Source: Fasciola hepatica
Taxonomy: Eukaryota > Platyhelminthes > Trematoda > Plagiorchiida > Fasciolidae
DNA length: 64,000 nucleotides
Direction of reading: 5' to 3'
Assembly (NCBI GenBank): GCA_948099385.1
Contig: CANUEZ040000031.1
Coordinates: 5,015,001-5,079,000 of the forward strand
Position 1 is the first letter of the stretch. Each line of letters begins with the position of its first letter. A model generated the notes under the pieces. It ran no database searches. It saw nothing but the letters and a program-made list of their open reading frames with translations, and was not told the origin of the DNA. The translations under genes and the position numbers were made by a program. Positions 32,601-44,249 of the stretch are shown piece by piece.

Positions 32601-33320
32601 CAAGAATAGCCGACAGCAGATAATGTAGACTCATTCGTGATAGTAACGGAAAAAACAGACCTGCCGCCGGTCAAGCGGAAAATGCTGTGCGGGGATACTT
32701 GAAACAACACCTTCGGACATGCAGGATTGCCACTTCACGCGAGGCTGTGGGATTCCCAAGCTGCAAGATTTGCTTCACCAAGTACGGGCTATCAGACTGT
32801 CCGGAATTCCTCAAAGCTAAGTTGAATGAAAGTTGAGGAATGGCCGGCAGGCTGCAAGCCCGCTTCCTCTGCATTCAAACCTCCCACGATGCAGCAGATT
32901 GCCAAACAAGAGCCGGATGTGGCCAAGAAATGTTCTAGGCCGATACCATCGGCTACGGCACGAGGCAAAAATATTTACACTAGAAGAAAAAACGAGGCCC
33001 AGTGTGATCTGTTCAGCATCACGGTCTTTTAGCGTACCAATACATCTAGAGTTAGTCGTTGTGGGACTGATAACCCCGAATATAATGGAGAAAGCTTTAG
33101 ACCCCGTCGACAGCGGATCGGACACCATCTTCATGAAGAAAAGTAGTGCCGAAAACATCAGCTCACAGAAAGCACAAGGTCGTGAGGGGTGCGTACGGTG
33201 GGCGGAACCCAGATAATGACTGCAGGTCCGTTGAGATTGCAGCTCTTTTTCTCATACACTAATAAGCAAATCGAGTCAAAAGATAATTGCGATGCTTGCA
33301 CCAAGGTCTTGAAGTCCTGA
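32601..33320 (+). pseudogene. Pao3 zinc region and aspartic protease
   Basis: A diverged cysteine-rich stretch is followed, in the frame 33017 onward, by EKALDPVDSGSDTIFMKK with the DSG active site. The neighbouring frame reads VGGTQIMTAGPLRLQLF, as in Pao1 (VGGTQVMTAGRLRLQLI). Similarity stops near 33310-33320, where LINE-4 material begins. Confidence 0.65.
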
Positions 33321-33867
33321 GGTAGTTCATATGTGTGAAGTTAGGGCCCAAATTTTCCCCGTTCTTATATGTATTTTCTTTCTTCCGGTGCCGCCGAGCT
33401 GAAGTGGCAAAACCTGATTACAAGGGGCAACAATTTTTTCGCAAGAACGACATTAGAATAAAAATGGGTGTTCTCCATAAAGGATATGTGTCCGACGACA
33501 TGAATATGGATACAATGATACATCACTAGCTTTGTTTTGCAAAATTCACACAGAAGAATGACTTGCGCACGCATTGATAAGAGGGAAGAGAATGGATCCA
33601 TTTTTAACTGCGTACATCTACAATTATCTAGGGCTAAAGGCGAGGCGTGAAAATATGGGGGGGGGCCATCGGAGAATTGACTGGACATAGTATTAGTCCC
33701 AACCGGTGATCCGGTCTGGACTTAAGTGCCTCCTTTGAGGAAGCACTCACTACCTCCTGTGAAATGCCATTCCATAGGGATCTTCTCCGGGACGAGGAAA
33801 AATGTTGTCTAATGAAGGTACGTGGACGGGGTTTGAAGATTTCTCCCGTGCGTCCTCGAAGGGTTTC
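33321..33867 (-). other. LINE-4 3' region
   Basis: Between the Pao3 break and the LINE-4 RT end. No motif and no simple-sequence tail marks the LINE-4 3' end, so the boundary is only inferred from the end of Pao3 similarity. Confidence 0.3.
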
Positions 33868-35287
33868 TTAGTTCGGACGAGCGGAAAACTGACCCACTAG
33901 GCCCTTTGAGAATACATCAAACATCAAGAAGAGGTCTCTCCAAATGCGGCTCGTCTCGAATGGGTAAAGATCAAGTGATATTAGACGAACCGGGAAGAGG
34001 GTGAATCGGAAGCCATGTACCATTTTGGTAGCCGTCCGTTGAACCCACTCCAACATTTCACGATCCCTGACGAGGCCTGTGCGTACCATCTGGATGCCGC
34101 ATTCTGAAGTAGGTCTAATACAGGCTCCATATAGGAGATGGGAATCCTCTTTGGAGATCTTCGAAATATTTCGTCTAACAAGGTTCAGAACCCGGAAGGC
34201 AGGTCTACTGGCTTTTGTTGGTGAGGGAAAAATGAGAGATTACTGCGCAGACAGAAACCAAGGATCTTTTTCTGATCCGCTATTTGGGTTTGTGTTTCCA
34301 CTCATCTTGGAGAGATGAGCGGGAGCAATGCCAAAAGACATGATTGCACATTCGTCATCACTTATTGGGAAGCTCCAGTTAGCTGACCAACGCTTGAACG
34401 AGTCAGGGGCTGACTGCACAGCATTGTGATTTTGACATCATCTGCACGCACAGCTTTGCCAACCGGAACTGCATCAGGGGGTCGTTGATATAAATAAGGA
34501 ATGTGAGAGGGCCGAAGACGGAGCCCTGGGAGAAAACTATATGGGCAGGTGCAGGCTGGGACTGAGAAGTAGACACACGAACTGAGAAGGCACGGTTCCT
34601 CACAAAGCTCCCATTCAAAGACAGTAGACGACCGGAGATGCCCTACTTCCTGAGTTTGTACAGAAGCGGGGTATGCAGGACACTGTCAAAGGCTCTGGTA
34701 AAATCAGCTAATGCAGCGTGGGATATCTTGCCATCACCGTTGGACTGTGTCAGGCCATCCATAACGGTCAGCATATTAGTGATGCATGACCTACCACGAG
34801 GGAAGCCGTGTTGCGCTGTGGACAGCAAACTATTGTCGCTTAAGTGTGTCAAGATTTCTCGCTTGACGAGGCCCTCGAATAATTCGCTAGGGGACACTGG
34901 TGAAGCTTATTGGCCAATAACTTCCAGGAAGGTGTCCATCTCCTTCCTAATAAATTTCGATATTTACAGCATGCCTCCGTGAATTTGGAAATTCTAAGTT
35001 GTCTATGCACTGGTAAAGGAGCGTAGAGTATGATGCTGCAGGGCTGGAGGCGGATTATTTAGGAATGAGAGGGTGAATTTTATCCGGTCCCATCAAGCTG
35101 AACGGGTTAAGTTTGTTAAGTCCCTACTCCACTCCTACACGAGACACCACGAAGTGTTCCAACGAGGAGTCTAGCTGCTTCGGCTAAAGAGATGAGTGTC
35201 CACACGCAAGCACCATTGTTGCGCTGAAAACTGACTTCAAATGAGATTTGAAACCTTCTGCTACCTCAGAATGGGAGGTGGCAGGAG
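33868..35287 (-). pseudogene. LINE-4 linker end and reverse transcriptase
   Basis: In order on the minus strand: SEVAEGFKSHLKSVFSAQ, GPDKIHPLIPK, ELFEGLVKREILTHLSDNSL with LLSTAQHGFPRGRSCITNML, LADFTRAFDSVLHTPLLYKL (motif A Asp present), HIVFSQGSVFGPLTFLIYIN, and VRADDVKI (the catalytic ADD) in another frame. Frame 34089-33868 is the C-terminus (GLVRDREMLEWVQRTATKMV). Frameshifts separate most motifs. Dead copy of a target-primed RT. Confidence 0.7.
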
Positions 35288-35668
35288 TGTAGAGGTTATT
35301 CCAATCGTGAGTAACGCGTAGCCAAATCAGCGAATCCCAAAGTCAGAACGAGATTGATTTGCTTATTCCCTGGTACTGGATTAACAAATTGTACGCATAT
35401 AAATATGTACAAACCTCAACGGTACTGCCGCAACTTCTAGCAACGAAAACCAGAGGTCAACAAAGGTCAATGTCAGGTGCCACCGTCACGGCAGTCCGAG
35501 TTCGAACCAAAAATATGCTACGGCACACAAGCAAAATACAAAAAATGTCCAAGTGTGGTGTTTGATGCGTGTTGTACTTGTTCTAGGGTCAACAAGACAG
35601 AAAACATAGTCTGGAGAATACAAGCACGTGACAACGGCTAAGGAGGATTTCCGTACTTTTGCGTTACA
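35288..35668 (-). repeat. Pao2 3' LTR (381 bp)
   Basis: It ends GCGTTACA at 35668, followed by the same CCGCCCACCAAA flank seen beside the Pao1 3' LTR. In the central 290 bases I count four substitutions and one indel against 41165-41546. The outer ends are less similar. Start at TGTAGAGG is inferred by alignment. Confidence 0.75.
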
Positions 35669-36980
35669 CCGCCCACCAAATCCTCTATTGAAACGGCGAA
35701 TATCCTGGGAGCACATAGGAGTACTGGTTCGCCCTAACCTACCCAGACCCTAGAGTCAGCGCATAAGTCGATCGCCGTGGGCTTCATCTATTGCTGGCTG
35801 GTCACCGACAAGCTTGCAGGTTTTCTTGAGGTTATGCCCCACGCATTGACGTCTTAGAGTTTCATCTGGAGATGGTACGACATTATCGGTATACAAAAAA
35901 TGACTTAGGTGTGACCGGGATGAGTAGACGTATAGCGTAATGTAGAAGAAAAGGGCTTCTGGGATATCCGTAAAGTAAAAATTAAAATAAAGACTGAGAA
36001 TTCTCGGTGAAGAATCGAGGTGGCTACAAGGTATTCGAAGCTTTGGGAAGCTCAACGTGTGGTATAATATCTGTAAAGTGTTTACTGAAAATCTGTATCA
36101 TTTTGAACACAGGTTAAATAATACAATAGGCTGTATAACCCGGGAGTAGCGATGTTTTTACAAGCCATCAAAAAGTTATTGTTCAAGTTTCCCCCACTTC
36201 ACAAACAATTTCGTGTCGTTTGCTAAATTGGAGTTTCGGCAACGAACTTCATAGTAGATCGTGAACACCGTATCAAATTAAGCACAAACGTACCTGAAAG
36301 ACGGTGTGAAGATTTGAGGCCTACAGGAGAAAGCATGAGGGATAAATGAATAACTTCAGCTTCAGTTGGCATCCGGAGACTTGGTTTTAGCTTGGTCTGC
36401 AGCGTCGACTTCGCCCTCGCAACTATCACCTTCAAGCAAACATCTTACGGATATCTCGCAACAAGTATCCTTTCTTCCTTCCCTCCACCACCATGTAAGA
36501 CAAGTTTGAGCAATGCGTAGCCAAATTCGCAACGGATCCCAAAATCAAAAGGCTGAAATGGAGGCCATCATTTGGTGGCCTGCTACCGCCCTCCAGCGAC
36601 GACAAGTAATGCAGTTGCTTATGACTCGTCTGACAGTCGCTGGTCCCTTTGTCACCCAAGACGGTCGACGTATATTGTTCAGTAAGTGACTCAGGCCTGC
36701 GGGTCCCTCTTCTCTATGTGCGTGGTCTATCAGGCATCTCGTGACGTAGTGGTCACCAGCAAGTATTACGAGGTATTCTGTCTCGTACTATGGATTTGAA
36801 TTCGTCAGCTGCCATCCAACTCTCAGTGGCCTGTTGGCTCGCATAGAGTTTAGTCTTCGGATACTGCTGTGCAACAGCCTACTTTTTGGTGTTATAATGT
36901 GTCCTGGCCCGCTCGCGTGTCTCGAACAGGAAGGCGTCTAGTTGTAGTAGGCGTAGAACATCGAGTTCGGATTAGTTCAA
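35669..36980 (-). other. Pao2 region expected to hold integrase; not recognised
   Basis: No WERM, SDNG or C-terminal-domain motif is found on either strand. It includes an LTR fragment at 36494-36555. The integrase is deleted or replaced. Confidence 0.4.
36494..36555 (-). repeat. 62-bp Pao1-type LTR end embedded in Pao2
   Basis: The plus strand reads TGTAAGACAAGTTTGAGCAA then TGCGTAGCCAAATTCGCAAC and GGATCCCAAAATCAAAA. This matches the first about 60 bases of the Pao1 LTR on the plus strand (TGTAACGAACGTTTGAGCAA onward) and is closer to Pao1 than to the Pao2 LTRs around it. Similarity stops sharply after 36555. Confidence 0.7.
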
Positions 36981-37650
36981 CTAGCCCGGTAGTATCTTTC
37001 CTACATTTACCGTGTTTTGTGGTCGTGTATCTTTCAAAATAATTGAAGGTATTTTGTATCGCATCTGCCAGACCACAGCCCTCAGCATAATTATACAGTC
37101 GGGGAAACGGCACCGTTTTTCTACTAGGTTTAAGCGTCCTGTGGAGTTTGTAGCCAGTATCAGTTGTTTCATTTCAATATCGCTATCATTAGCCTCAGGC
37201 ATTAGGAGCTTTGGCCACACCCCTTTAGATTCAGTTAAGAAGTCTGGTCCCACTGTCCACATCCTCAGCCCTTCTAGTGCTTTCAGGCCCCTTGAGCGGG
37301 AGTCGGCCGGGCTACTGGCAGATTGTACATATTGTCACTGATCGTTTTTGGTAGACTCATGAACCATAGTGAGTCTGCTGGCCACGAAGGTGTTAAAACT
37401 AGTGTCAGTGTTGCTTATGAAATGCAGTACCATGGCTGAGCCCGTCCTGTAGTTTGTGTAAAGAACACATGCTGAAAATCTTTCTAAATTTTCTACGTGC
37501 TTCGTGAATTTGACTATATATAACATTACTTTGAAAATCTCGTCCATAGTCTTCATTTTTGCACCTTTGCTTAGCCATGTGAGACATTTGAATTTGGCCT
37601 CGAACCTTTTCTAACTGCCGTACTTGGGCCACGCAGATCTGAACCTCTGA
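36981..37650 (-). pseudogene. Pao2 RNase H end and linker to integrase
   Basis: Frame 37556-37335 holds SFNTFVASRLTMVHE, equivalent to RFSTFVANRLKIIHD of Pao1. Frame 37262-36981 holds WTVGPDFLTESKGVWPKLLM, equivalent to TRGPNFLQTPKQDWPVFELK. Broken but ordered. Confidence 0.6.
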
Positions 37651-37833
37651 CGTTCAATGTAGAGTCTATCTGGCCGTATACTTCAGGTTTGTGTGTAATT
37701 ATACCTCTTGGGAATTTCAATTAGGTTTTGTCGAAACTACTAATCAATTTTATTCTGGATTTAGGATTCATTTGAAATGGCTACTCGTCGCTCGATTTGC
37801 TAGAATAGACTTACATTTTGCTTCACAGTTTAT

Positions 37834-38220
37834 CTAATCAAAGCACCTTCTAATCAGCTTCGCGGCTGTTACAGCCAGTACTGCTGCAGTCATTTCTAGC
37901 CTCAGAATGGACACCATCTTCAGTGGAGCCACTCTCGCCTTTGCGAATACTATCTGACTGTGCCGCCCACCGTTTTCGTCTACCCAGCAGCCATAAGCCA
38001 CTACCCCGTATCCTACTTCCGATGCATCTGAAAACAAGAGGAGTTCAGCATCGTTTGTACACTTGGTTCCTGCCAAGCATCTCCATATCCTGAGCCCGCC
38101 GAGTTGTCCTGGGCTGTGCATCTGGTCGTGCTGTTGCTTGTCATCGTCACCCTGAAGAGGTTCGCCCCAACCCGTCACTCTATGGCACAGTGATTGCAGC
38201 AAGTACCTTCTCGGTTTCAA
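37834..38220 (-). pseudogene. Pao2 RNase H core
   Basis: A 128-codon frame with ELLLFSDASEVGYGVVAYGC, IVFAKARVAPLKMVSILRLE and MTAAVLAV, clearly the same domain as in Pao1 (HAFSDASEVGYGAVVYG). The catalytic Asp in SDAS is present. RNase H would remove the RNA strand during reverse transcription; the domain is isolated by stops on both sides. Confidence 0.75.
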
Positions 38221-39130
38221 CTATAGCGAAACGAAGCTCATAGGATCATAGAGGCTCGTGACTGATGATAGGATTCCTCTCCGTGGGGCTGGCCGTTTGA
38301 ATAGGTCTAGGGTGAATATGAATTCGTCACCTTCGGGCTTCCTTTGAACTTCAAGCGTGCTTTCCATTTGTAAAGAGGATCCCAAAAGCTCCCTCCAGCA
38401 CTATAGTTTCGCTTACTTTGGAATAAAATTGAGCACGTCTTGGCTGTCTGAGGTACATTTTGCAAGGCTGAATCCTCCTGCCTTTAGAGCGGCTGTCAGT
38501 TCGATCATACACAAAATGGCAGTACCTGGGTCGCCAATGGAATACAGAGAATCGTCCACATGGAAATGGCCCACTGCTCTTCCTAACAGGTCGTTGGCGC
38601 TGCCGAAAGGTTCGGGGATTTCCCGTAGGGAAACATTACCACGGGAGGGGGATGATGCCGTCCAAAGGGAAGAACTGTCAGCCTGTGCCCGCCCGATGTA
38701 CGATTTACGTCGCTTTCAGGTCTTCAGAGAAGACGAAAGGCGTCCCTATCTTCAACGGGCGTCTTTGAGTGTAGAAAAATTTCACGTATTTCCTCAGAGA
38801 TGGCCACTTTTCCTAGCCGTGAACAACACAAAGCCTGGATTAGTGATGTTGTCCAGTCTGGGCCCTGTTGTATTTGGTCATTGAGTGACACACTCTGACA
38901 TTTCACGGCACAGCCGAAAACTACCCTTACCTTTCCCGGTTTCTTTGGGTTTACGATCGCTGATTACCGCTGTATCTGCTCGTTCTATGCAACCAAAGTC
39001 TATGTTATGTGGCACGGCTTGCATATATTCTATCCTTAGTTGTGGTTCTAGAATTATCCTGGTTTTGAGGATGCCTAATGTTTTCAGAACAATATCTCGT
39101 CCTTTTAGCATAGGTTTCATGTTGTATCCC
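38221..39130 (-). pseudogene. Pao2 reverse transcriptase
   Basis: Frame 38906-38724 reads QQGPDWTTSLIQALCCSRLG then KVAISEEIREIFLHSK, where Pao1 has SANIREMFHQV and Pao3 has ADF; the motif A Asp is Glu here. Around 38540-38560 the minus strand reads HFHVDDSLYS, so VDD of the active site survives. Frame 39120-38878 is the preceding linker (EPQLRIEYMQAVP). Many frame changes. Confidence 0.65.
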
Positions 39131-39399
39131 CGCAGGTCAAGAACGTCGAAGCAATCTATTACATACTTGGCGTTCTCGCTACCCTTTTCAGAGCCGACCT
39201 ATCTTTTTGCGATGGAGCATCTCTACCAATGGCCACTTCGGCGAATTCGATGTTATATAGATCTCGGAATGCCTGTTCAATGTTCGCCGTTTCCACCTAG
39301 GTGCAGTTGATTTGGATTTGCTCGCCGCATCTTCCATCAGTACTACCATATACAGTCCAACTAAATATAGTGCCTACTGCATAGGGTGCATTGCGGCTT

Positions 39400-40087
39400 C
39401 CTATTATTTGACCCAGAACCCAGTGTGCTTCCGGTACATCACAACCGATCAGCAGATTAACTTCGTTATTCTGCCAATCCTCGATCTTAACCCCGTCGAG
39501 ATGCGAGCACTAGCTCAGAATCCATTGCAATGACTTAGGTGCTCACATCGGAGAATCTTTTATGGCCAATGCTCCTATGCTTTCAGTTCTATTGTTGTTG
39601 ACCAGGTCAACGAGTTGTAGGTGCAGTTTGGTCGACTGGATGATCTGGGTGCCAATCACCACTAATGAAGATTGATCCTCCCGATCCCATATCCCTGCAA
39701 TTTCCTCCCTCACCTATGTGGTGTCCGAGCCACTATCTACGAAGGCCAACGCTTTTATAACACCCAATGGGGTTTCTACGCCGACTACTAAAAATCCTAG
39801 GCGGATGGGCTTGTTATTGGAGCGGGTCCCTCAGCAGACCACACCAGGCTTCGGGATTACTTCGTCATCCAATTTCTTGAGTTTGCGCAGTAAGAAATAG
39901 CGTTTCATGTGGATTCCATCCTGTTTACAAAAGGGGTTTTCATTCGGCACACGTCTGCTCGATCTGATTCGTTGGGACAAACACGGCACGCGCCCAGTCT
40001 CTTGCCCGTTTCCCATCGTTCGTCGACTTCTACGCAACAGAAGCGAGGACATCCCACCGAACAATGAAGCCCCCGAAAACAATACAT
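39400..40087 (-). pseudogene. Pao2 zinc knuckles and protease
   Basis: Frame 40087-39905 has CRVCPNESDRADVC, a CX2CX4-x-X4C knuckle in which Asp replaces the usual His. The protease DSGSDTT is readable on the minus strand at about 39715-39735 after ALAFV. The LIGCDV equivalent lies near 39450. Spread over frames; inactive. Confidence 0.6.
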
Positions 40088-40247
40088 GCCGGCAAATTTC
40101 CAGCTTCGCAGAATAGCGCGCGTGTTCGCCCCTGGTTGGCCTCTACTCGGTTCCCTGGTCCACCTTTATGTCGTCGCAGTTCTGGGTAGCTCGCTGGTCT
40201 CGCAAGCAAGTCGATCGAAACGACTGTTTGCTATCTGGCGTGACGGT

Positions 40248-41057
40248 CTATAAACTGCGTTTAGTCTTCAGACATAGTTTCTCATCAAAATCTACTAAAC
40301 CCTCGGCTTTCTCAGCCCATCTACTTTTTAGTTCTGTGGTTGAACTGCACACTGTGTTCTCCCACGTGTGAAGTGCTTTCGGCTCCGGTCGATAACCTAG
40401 GTGATTCAGTGCGATGTTGCAGTTCTTCATTTGTATCAACCAACTGACTAGAGAACCTGACTAGTTTGTGTAACGCCTTGCTTCCGATGGTACACGATCG
40501 ATCAAGTTCCCAGTGACCTCAGATGGTTGCCCAAACAGGTCTTCCAAGATTTTACGTGCTCAGGTGTAACCGTCTTTAAAGTCCAGCATCGAGCACCCGT
40601 CGATCGCTTCCCTGGCTCTCCCAAGACAGTAAAGTAGCAGATACAAAAATCTGTACCCTGAATGAGATACACTCCTTTCTACAAAGTTCTCTTAACGTCT
40701 AATGAATTAGCAGTACTGTTCTGCGCCTTCACCAAGTGACGACAATTCTGTTAATGGTTAATCGACTGGGTGCGCTCAGCTGGCACAAGTCGGTTTCAGT
40801 CGTTCCACGGAATTTCCAGACTAAATGGTCGTATGCTTCTAGGTTTCCAAGACCACTTCCCGCTCCCGTCCTGGAAGTCGCTCTTCCGTGGCTGACTCAG
40901 TTTCTTCCCTAGCATGCCATAGCTGGTTGTCGAACTTTCCTACTCCTAGTCTACAAATATCATCGCAATCAAATTCTATATCAATGGCTGGAATGCACAA
41001 AATTGCACTGAAAGTGCAGGTAGACCTAAGAATATATAGAGAATCAGTATCATCCAA
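40248..41057 (-). pseudogene. Pao2 Gag
   Basis: Frame 41057-40839 (MDDTDSLYILRSTCTF, then FDCDDICRLGVGKFDNQLW) corresponds to the Gag N-terminal segment of Pao1 with its acidic IDCEDVDLYRL region. Frame 40439-40248 (MIQMKNCNIALNHLGYRPEP, ELKSRWAEKAEGL) corresponds to IKMQNCSIALDHLGH and ELQGRWAEEAERI. Intervening core is shifted and contains stops. Confidence 0.65.
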
Positions 41058-41164
41058 AAATACACCAACAAATTGCGGAGTTGCTTTCTATTCAGCTTTG
41101 GTTTGCCTTTGACTCTTCTTGGCAGTTCCGATTAATCTCCCTGCGAAGAATCCAATTTGAAGAA

Positions 41165-41546
41165 CGTAACGTTTATTCAGATCGTGGGCAACGCGTAGCC
41201 CAATCAGCGAATCCCAAAGTCAGAACGAGATTGATTTGCTTATTCCCTGGTACTGGATTAACAAACTGTACGCACATAAATATGTACAAACCTCAACGGT
41301 ACTGCCGCAACTTCTAGCAAACGAAAACCAGAGGTCAACAAAGGTCAATGTCAGGTGCCACCGTCACGGCGGTCCGAGTTCGAACCAAAAATATGCTACG
41401 GCACACAAGCAAAATACAAAAAATGTCCAAGTGTGGTGTTTGATGCGTGTTGTACTTGTTCTAGGGTCAACAAGACAGAAAACATAGTCTGGAGAATACA
41501 AGCACGTGACAACGGCTAGGAAGGACTTCCATACTTGTACGCTAAA
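41165..41546 (-). repeat. Pao2 5' LTR (382 bp)
   Basis: Partner of 35288-35668. The start is CGTAACG instead of TGTAACG and the end GCTAAA instead of GTTACA, so both terminal motifs have decayed, while the interior is almost identical to the other LTR. Confidence 0.75.
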
Positions 41547-42720
41547 GGAAGAGCCTTCAGAGGGCAAGGGCCCGAGCACTGAGGACCCTGTTCCACTACT
41601 GCGGAGCAGGTGCTTATAGATAGAAGAACTCTCCGTACGCGCTCAACTGAAGATTCCTTTCCGTAGCTCCTTGAAGTGTTTCCTAATCTTACATTTGTAA
41701 AGGTTACGGACGCATCTGGAAGCTCCTGCATCCGCTGGAAGGAATATGGCTCGGTAGTTGGCAAACAGTTGAAAGCGATTGTCGATAAGGCGTCTTATTG
41801 ACGGCGGAAGATGTGCCCTACGCTTTGGAATCTGTTGCATTCTAGGCACATATCGAATATCTGCCTTTAATACACGTTGCTCTAGTAGCCTGTTGCGTTC
41901 ATTTATATTTATGCTGTCAGTTATGTCGCTTAACTTGCTTCTGATGAAAAGCCACATCATTCAAAAATCTGCTAGCTTGAACGAGTGAGCTAATCTGCAT
42001 GGGTGGCATATAGGCGGCCACTTCAATATGGTGTTGAAGGAGGGAACTGCGTAGCCGCTCTTACCAAGCGGCGGTGGAAAACTGAAGACATCCACGCTGC
42101 GTTTGGAATTTGTAGCGACTAGATCCAGAAGTGGTGAGTTTTGACCCGTTCTAAACCTGGCGGAGCAGGTCATTTGTTCTGTCCAGGATTGCTCGACCAG
42201 TCGATCTATTAGTGCCTTACAAAGCTGGCTGTCGATGCTGACGCTTTTCCAGTCCACTCCGGGGGCGTTGAAGTCCACCGTAATGAGAAGGTGGCTAAAC
42301 GAGTTGCTTCTTTGAGGGTTTTCAGAAGTTCCGCGCTCGAGCGTGAATCTGTCCGTGCTGAAGAAAGGGAGCAGTAAATCACATCCAGAAGTAAGGTAGT
42401 GGGGGAGCAGAAGTGAAAAACTACGCACGATGAATCCATCATAGGTGATGAGATATACCAAAGGAAGAAGCCCGGGGGTAGGAGGTCGCTAATGTAGAGA
42501 GCCACTCCACCAGCACGTCGTCTTCGTGAATCATGACGGGGGGGGGGAGTAACCTGTTATTCCTTCTCCGCCGTCTTGATAGTCTGGTATGAGCCGGGTC
42601 TCCATGATGCCAATGACGTCCATAAGACCATGTCAGACCACTTTTGGAGTATGGGTCAATAGTTTGCTTCAACATGCGACAGTGCGACCGAATATCCATT
42701 GAGAATACACAACGATCATC
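41547..42720 (-). pseudogene. LINE-4 endonuclease and linker
   Basis: From the right: DVIGIMETRLIPDYQDGGEG (Glu of the TETWL-type box), RRRAGGVALYISDLLPPGFF, LLITVDFNAPGVDWKS (DFN retained, Gly changed to Val), then LVEQSWTEQMTCSARFRTGQ and SPLLDLVATN. The expected SDH box is degenerate (KSGYAVPSFN). The linker frame 41960-41643 follows (LSDITDSININERNRLLEQR). Frameshifts separate the blocks. It encodes a relic of the nuclease that nicks target DNA. Confidence 0.65.
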
Positions 42721-44249
42721 CGAAAAGCAATTATTAGGTTATTCTACAACCCGAACTACAAGCAGCGCCGCAACCTCCTACATCTAGATCCTCTTTGGCT
42801 ACAAGGGCTGAAAATTATTGTCTCCCTTCTATAAACTCGCTGAACGCCGGGTTTGTGGCTCATAGCCACAACTCAGAATACCCACCGACTTTCGGTGCCC
42901 AATACCAAAGACCATTTTCTCTGCGGCTGTCCTAATTTCTAAGACAAGTCCGCGGCCTACTTCCTCCAAAGTAAGGTTATATTCGCTTTTGAATAAAATG
43001 CCACTGGGAGTTTGTTCACTCGACCACCCATCAGCGTTTAAGAAGAAGGTAAACAACTTCTCCTTAGTGCCTAAAGTAATCCGTATTGTCGACCTTTACA
43101 TCACAGAGGATGGGGCTGACTGCCATCTCTGTTGAATTAAATTCATCAAACTACTGGCATCTGGAACCATATAACCGCGGAAATTGGTGAACTGCAGACA
43201 GATACCACAAACTTATTATCAGGGTTATTTTTTGGGATGCCTTGGAAGAATTGGAATGGAGTGACCCAGGAATACGTCCCTGTTGGTTTGGTTTAAACTC
43301 TGATTGAAACTGCGGCTTATTCTGAGACTTTCTTCAGATGTCTCTTCCCTGTTTTTTGAATTTTAAATTGACGTGTATATTTCGGTGAGTTTGAGGCCAT
43401 TTGGGGTTGAGAGGTGATTCGAATCAACTCTGCGGGCCGTAGTGTCTGCAGCAAAATCTGACACACCGGGATCCTCGGTGGTTGACTGTCCTGTGGTTTC
43501 AAGTCTAGTAAGACAGATCACTGGAGACACTTGCAATTTTGGGTCTGTTGTTGCAGTCGGGGCAATCTGCGGCTTTGCCCCTCACGAACTTGCAATAGGA
43601 GATCGAGTGCTACTCCGCGCACCCAAGTATAGGTCCTTTTATTTGCCACTTTTTGCGCGATCTCGTTGGTTGCCTGGTTTCTCCGAAGAGAGTTCCAGGG
43701 TTAAACCCGATATTTGTTTGTGCCTTTTGGAGATCGGCCAGGAGCACTTGGCAGGATTTGAAGTAGTTGACTGTTCGAGAGTTCTAATTATTTTTGGGGC
43801 TACATAAGTCGGATTTTCACCTTCAGGATCCCTGCCTCGTATAATTACTCGTCTAGAGCTGGCTGCCGAGGCTTGCGGCTTTTCGCGGTGTCTAAGATTA
43901 GTTGTTCTAATACCGCTATGGTCTGGTTAGCAGCTGACAAGGGTAAGTTGGTTTTAATATAGGTTTTAAACTGACCATCCCTGCTTCAAGGGCGCCATTC
44001 TCTTCCTGAGTTGTTCTTTATCCCTGACGTCTATAGAGTCCTTTAAATTGAGCCGGGACGCGGCCCGCCCTGTAGGGAACTGTCTCTCTTGCCGACGGAT
44101 ATGTTCTCCTAATCTCCGGTGAAGTCGAACACTTCACCAATAAAGATGACAACACTGAGGAATAAAAAGGTGGGAATAGTATACATATTATACCACCTCA
44201 AAGACAGTAAGATCAAGACAGCGAGGAAGCTCAAAAATTTAAAACTACA
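42721..44249. other. Unassigned stretch between LINE-4 EN and Pao3
   Basis: Possibly LINE-4 5' region (ORF1) or another insertion. A plus-strand frame of 121 codons (43442-43807) has mixed, non-repetitive composition but no recognisable motif. Nothing else is supported. Confidence 0.3.

Larger units (their letters stand above)
35288..41546 (-). mobile_element. Pao2: degenerate BEL/Pao element with both LTRs
   Basis: LTRs at 35288-35668 and 41165-41546 enclose about 5.5 kb with minus-strand Gag, protease, RT, RNase H and linker remnants. Where the integrase is expected there is instead a short piece of Pao1-type LTR (36494-36555) and unrecognised sequence. Flanks AGGAG (35283-35287) and AGGAA (if the right LTR ends at 41545) differ by one base, compatible with a 5-bp target duplication. 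It interrupts LINE-4 between EN and RT. Coding regions have many stops and frameshifts. Confidence 0.72.
33868..42720 (-). mobile_element. LINE-4: CR1-like element split by Pao2
   Basis: The nuclease lies at 42720-41960 and the linker at 41960-41547; Pao2 intervenes (41546-35288); the linker resumes at 35287 (SEVAEGFKSHLKSVFSAQ) and RT follows to 33868. Removing Pao2 leaves a normal EN-linker-RT order. The lineage differs from LINE-1, -2 and -3 (GPDKIHP instead of GLPPA). The whole sits inside Pao3. No ORF1 is recognised right of 42720. Confidence 0.6.
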
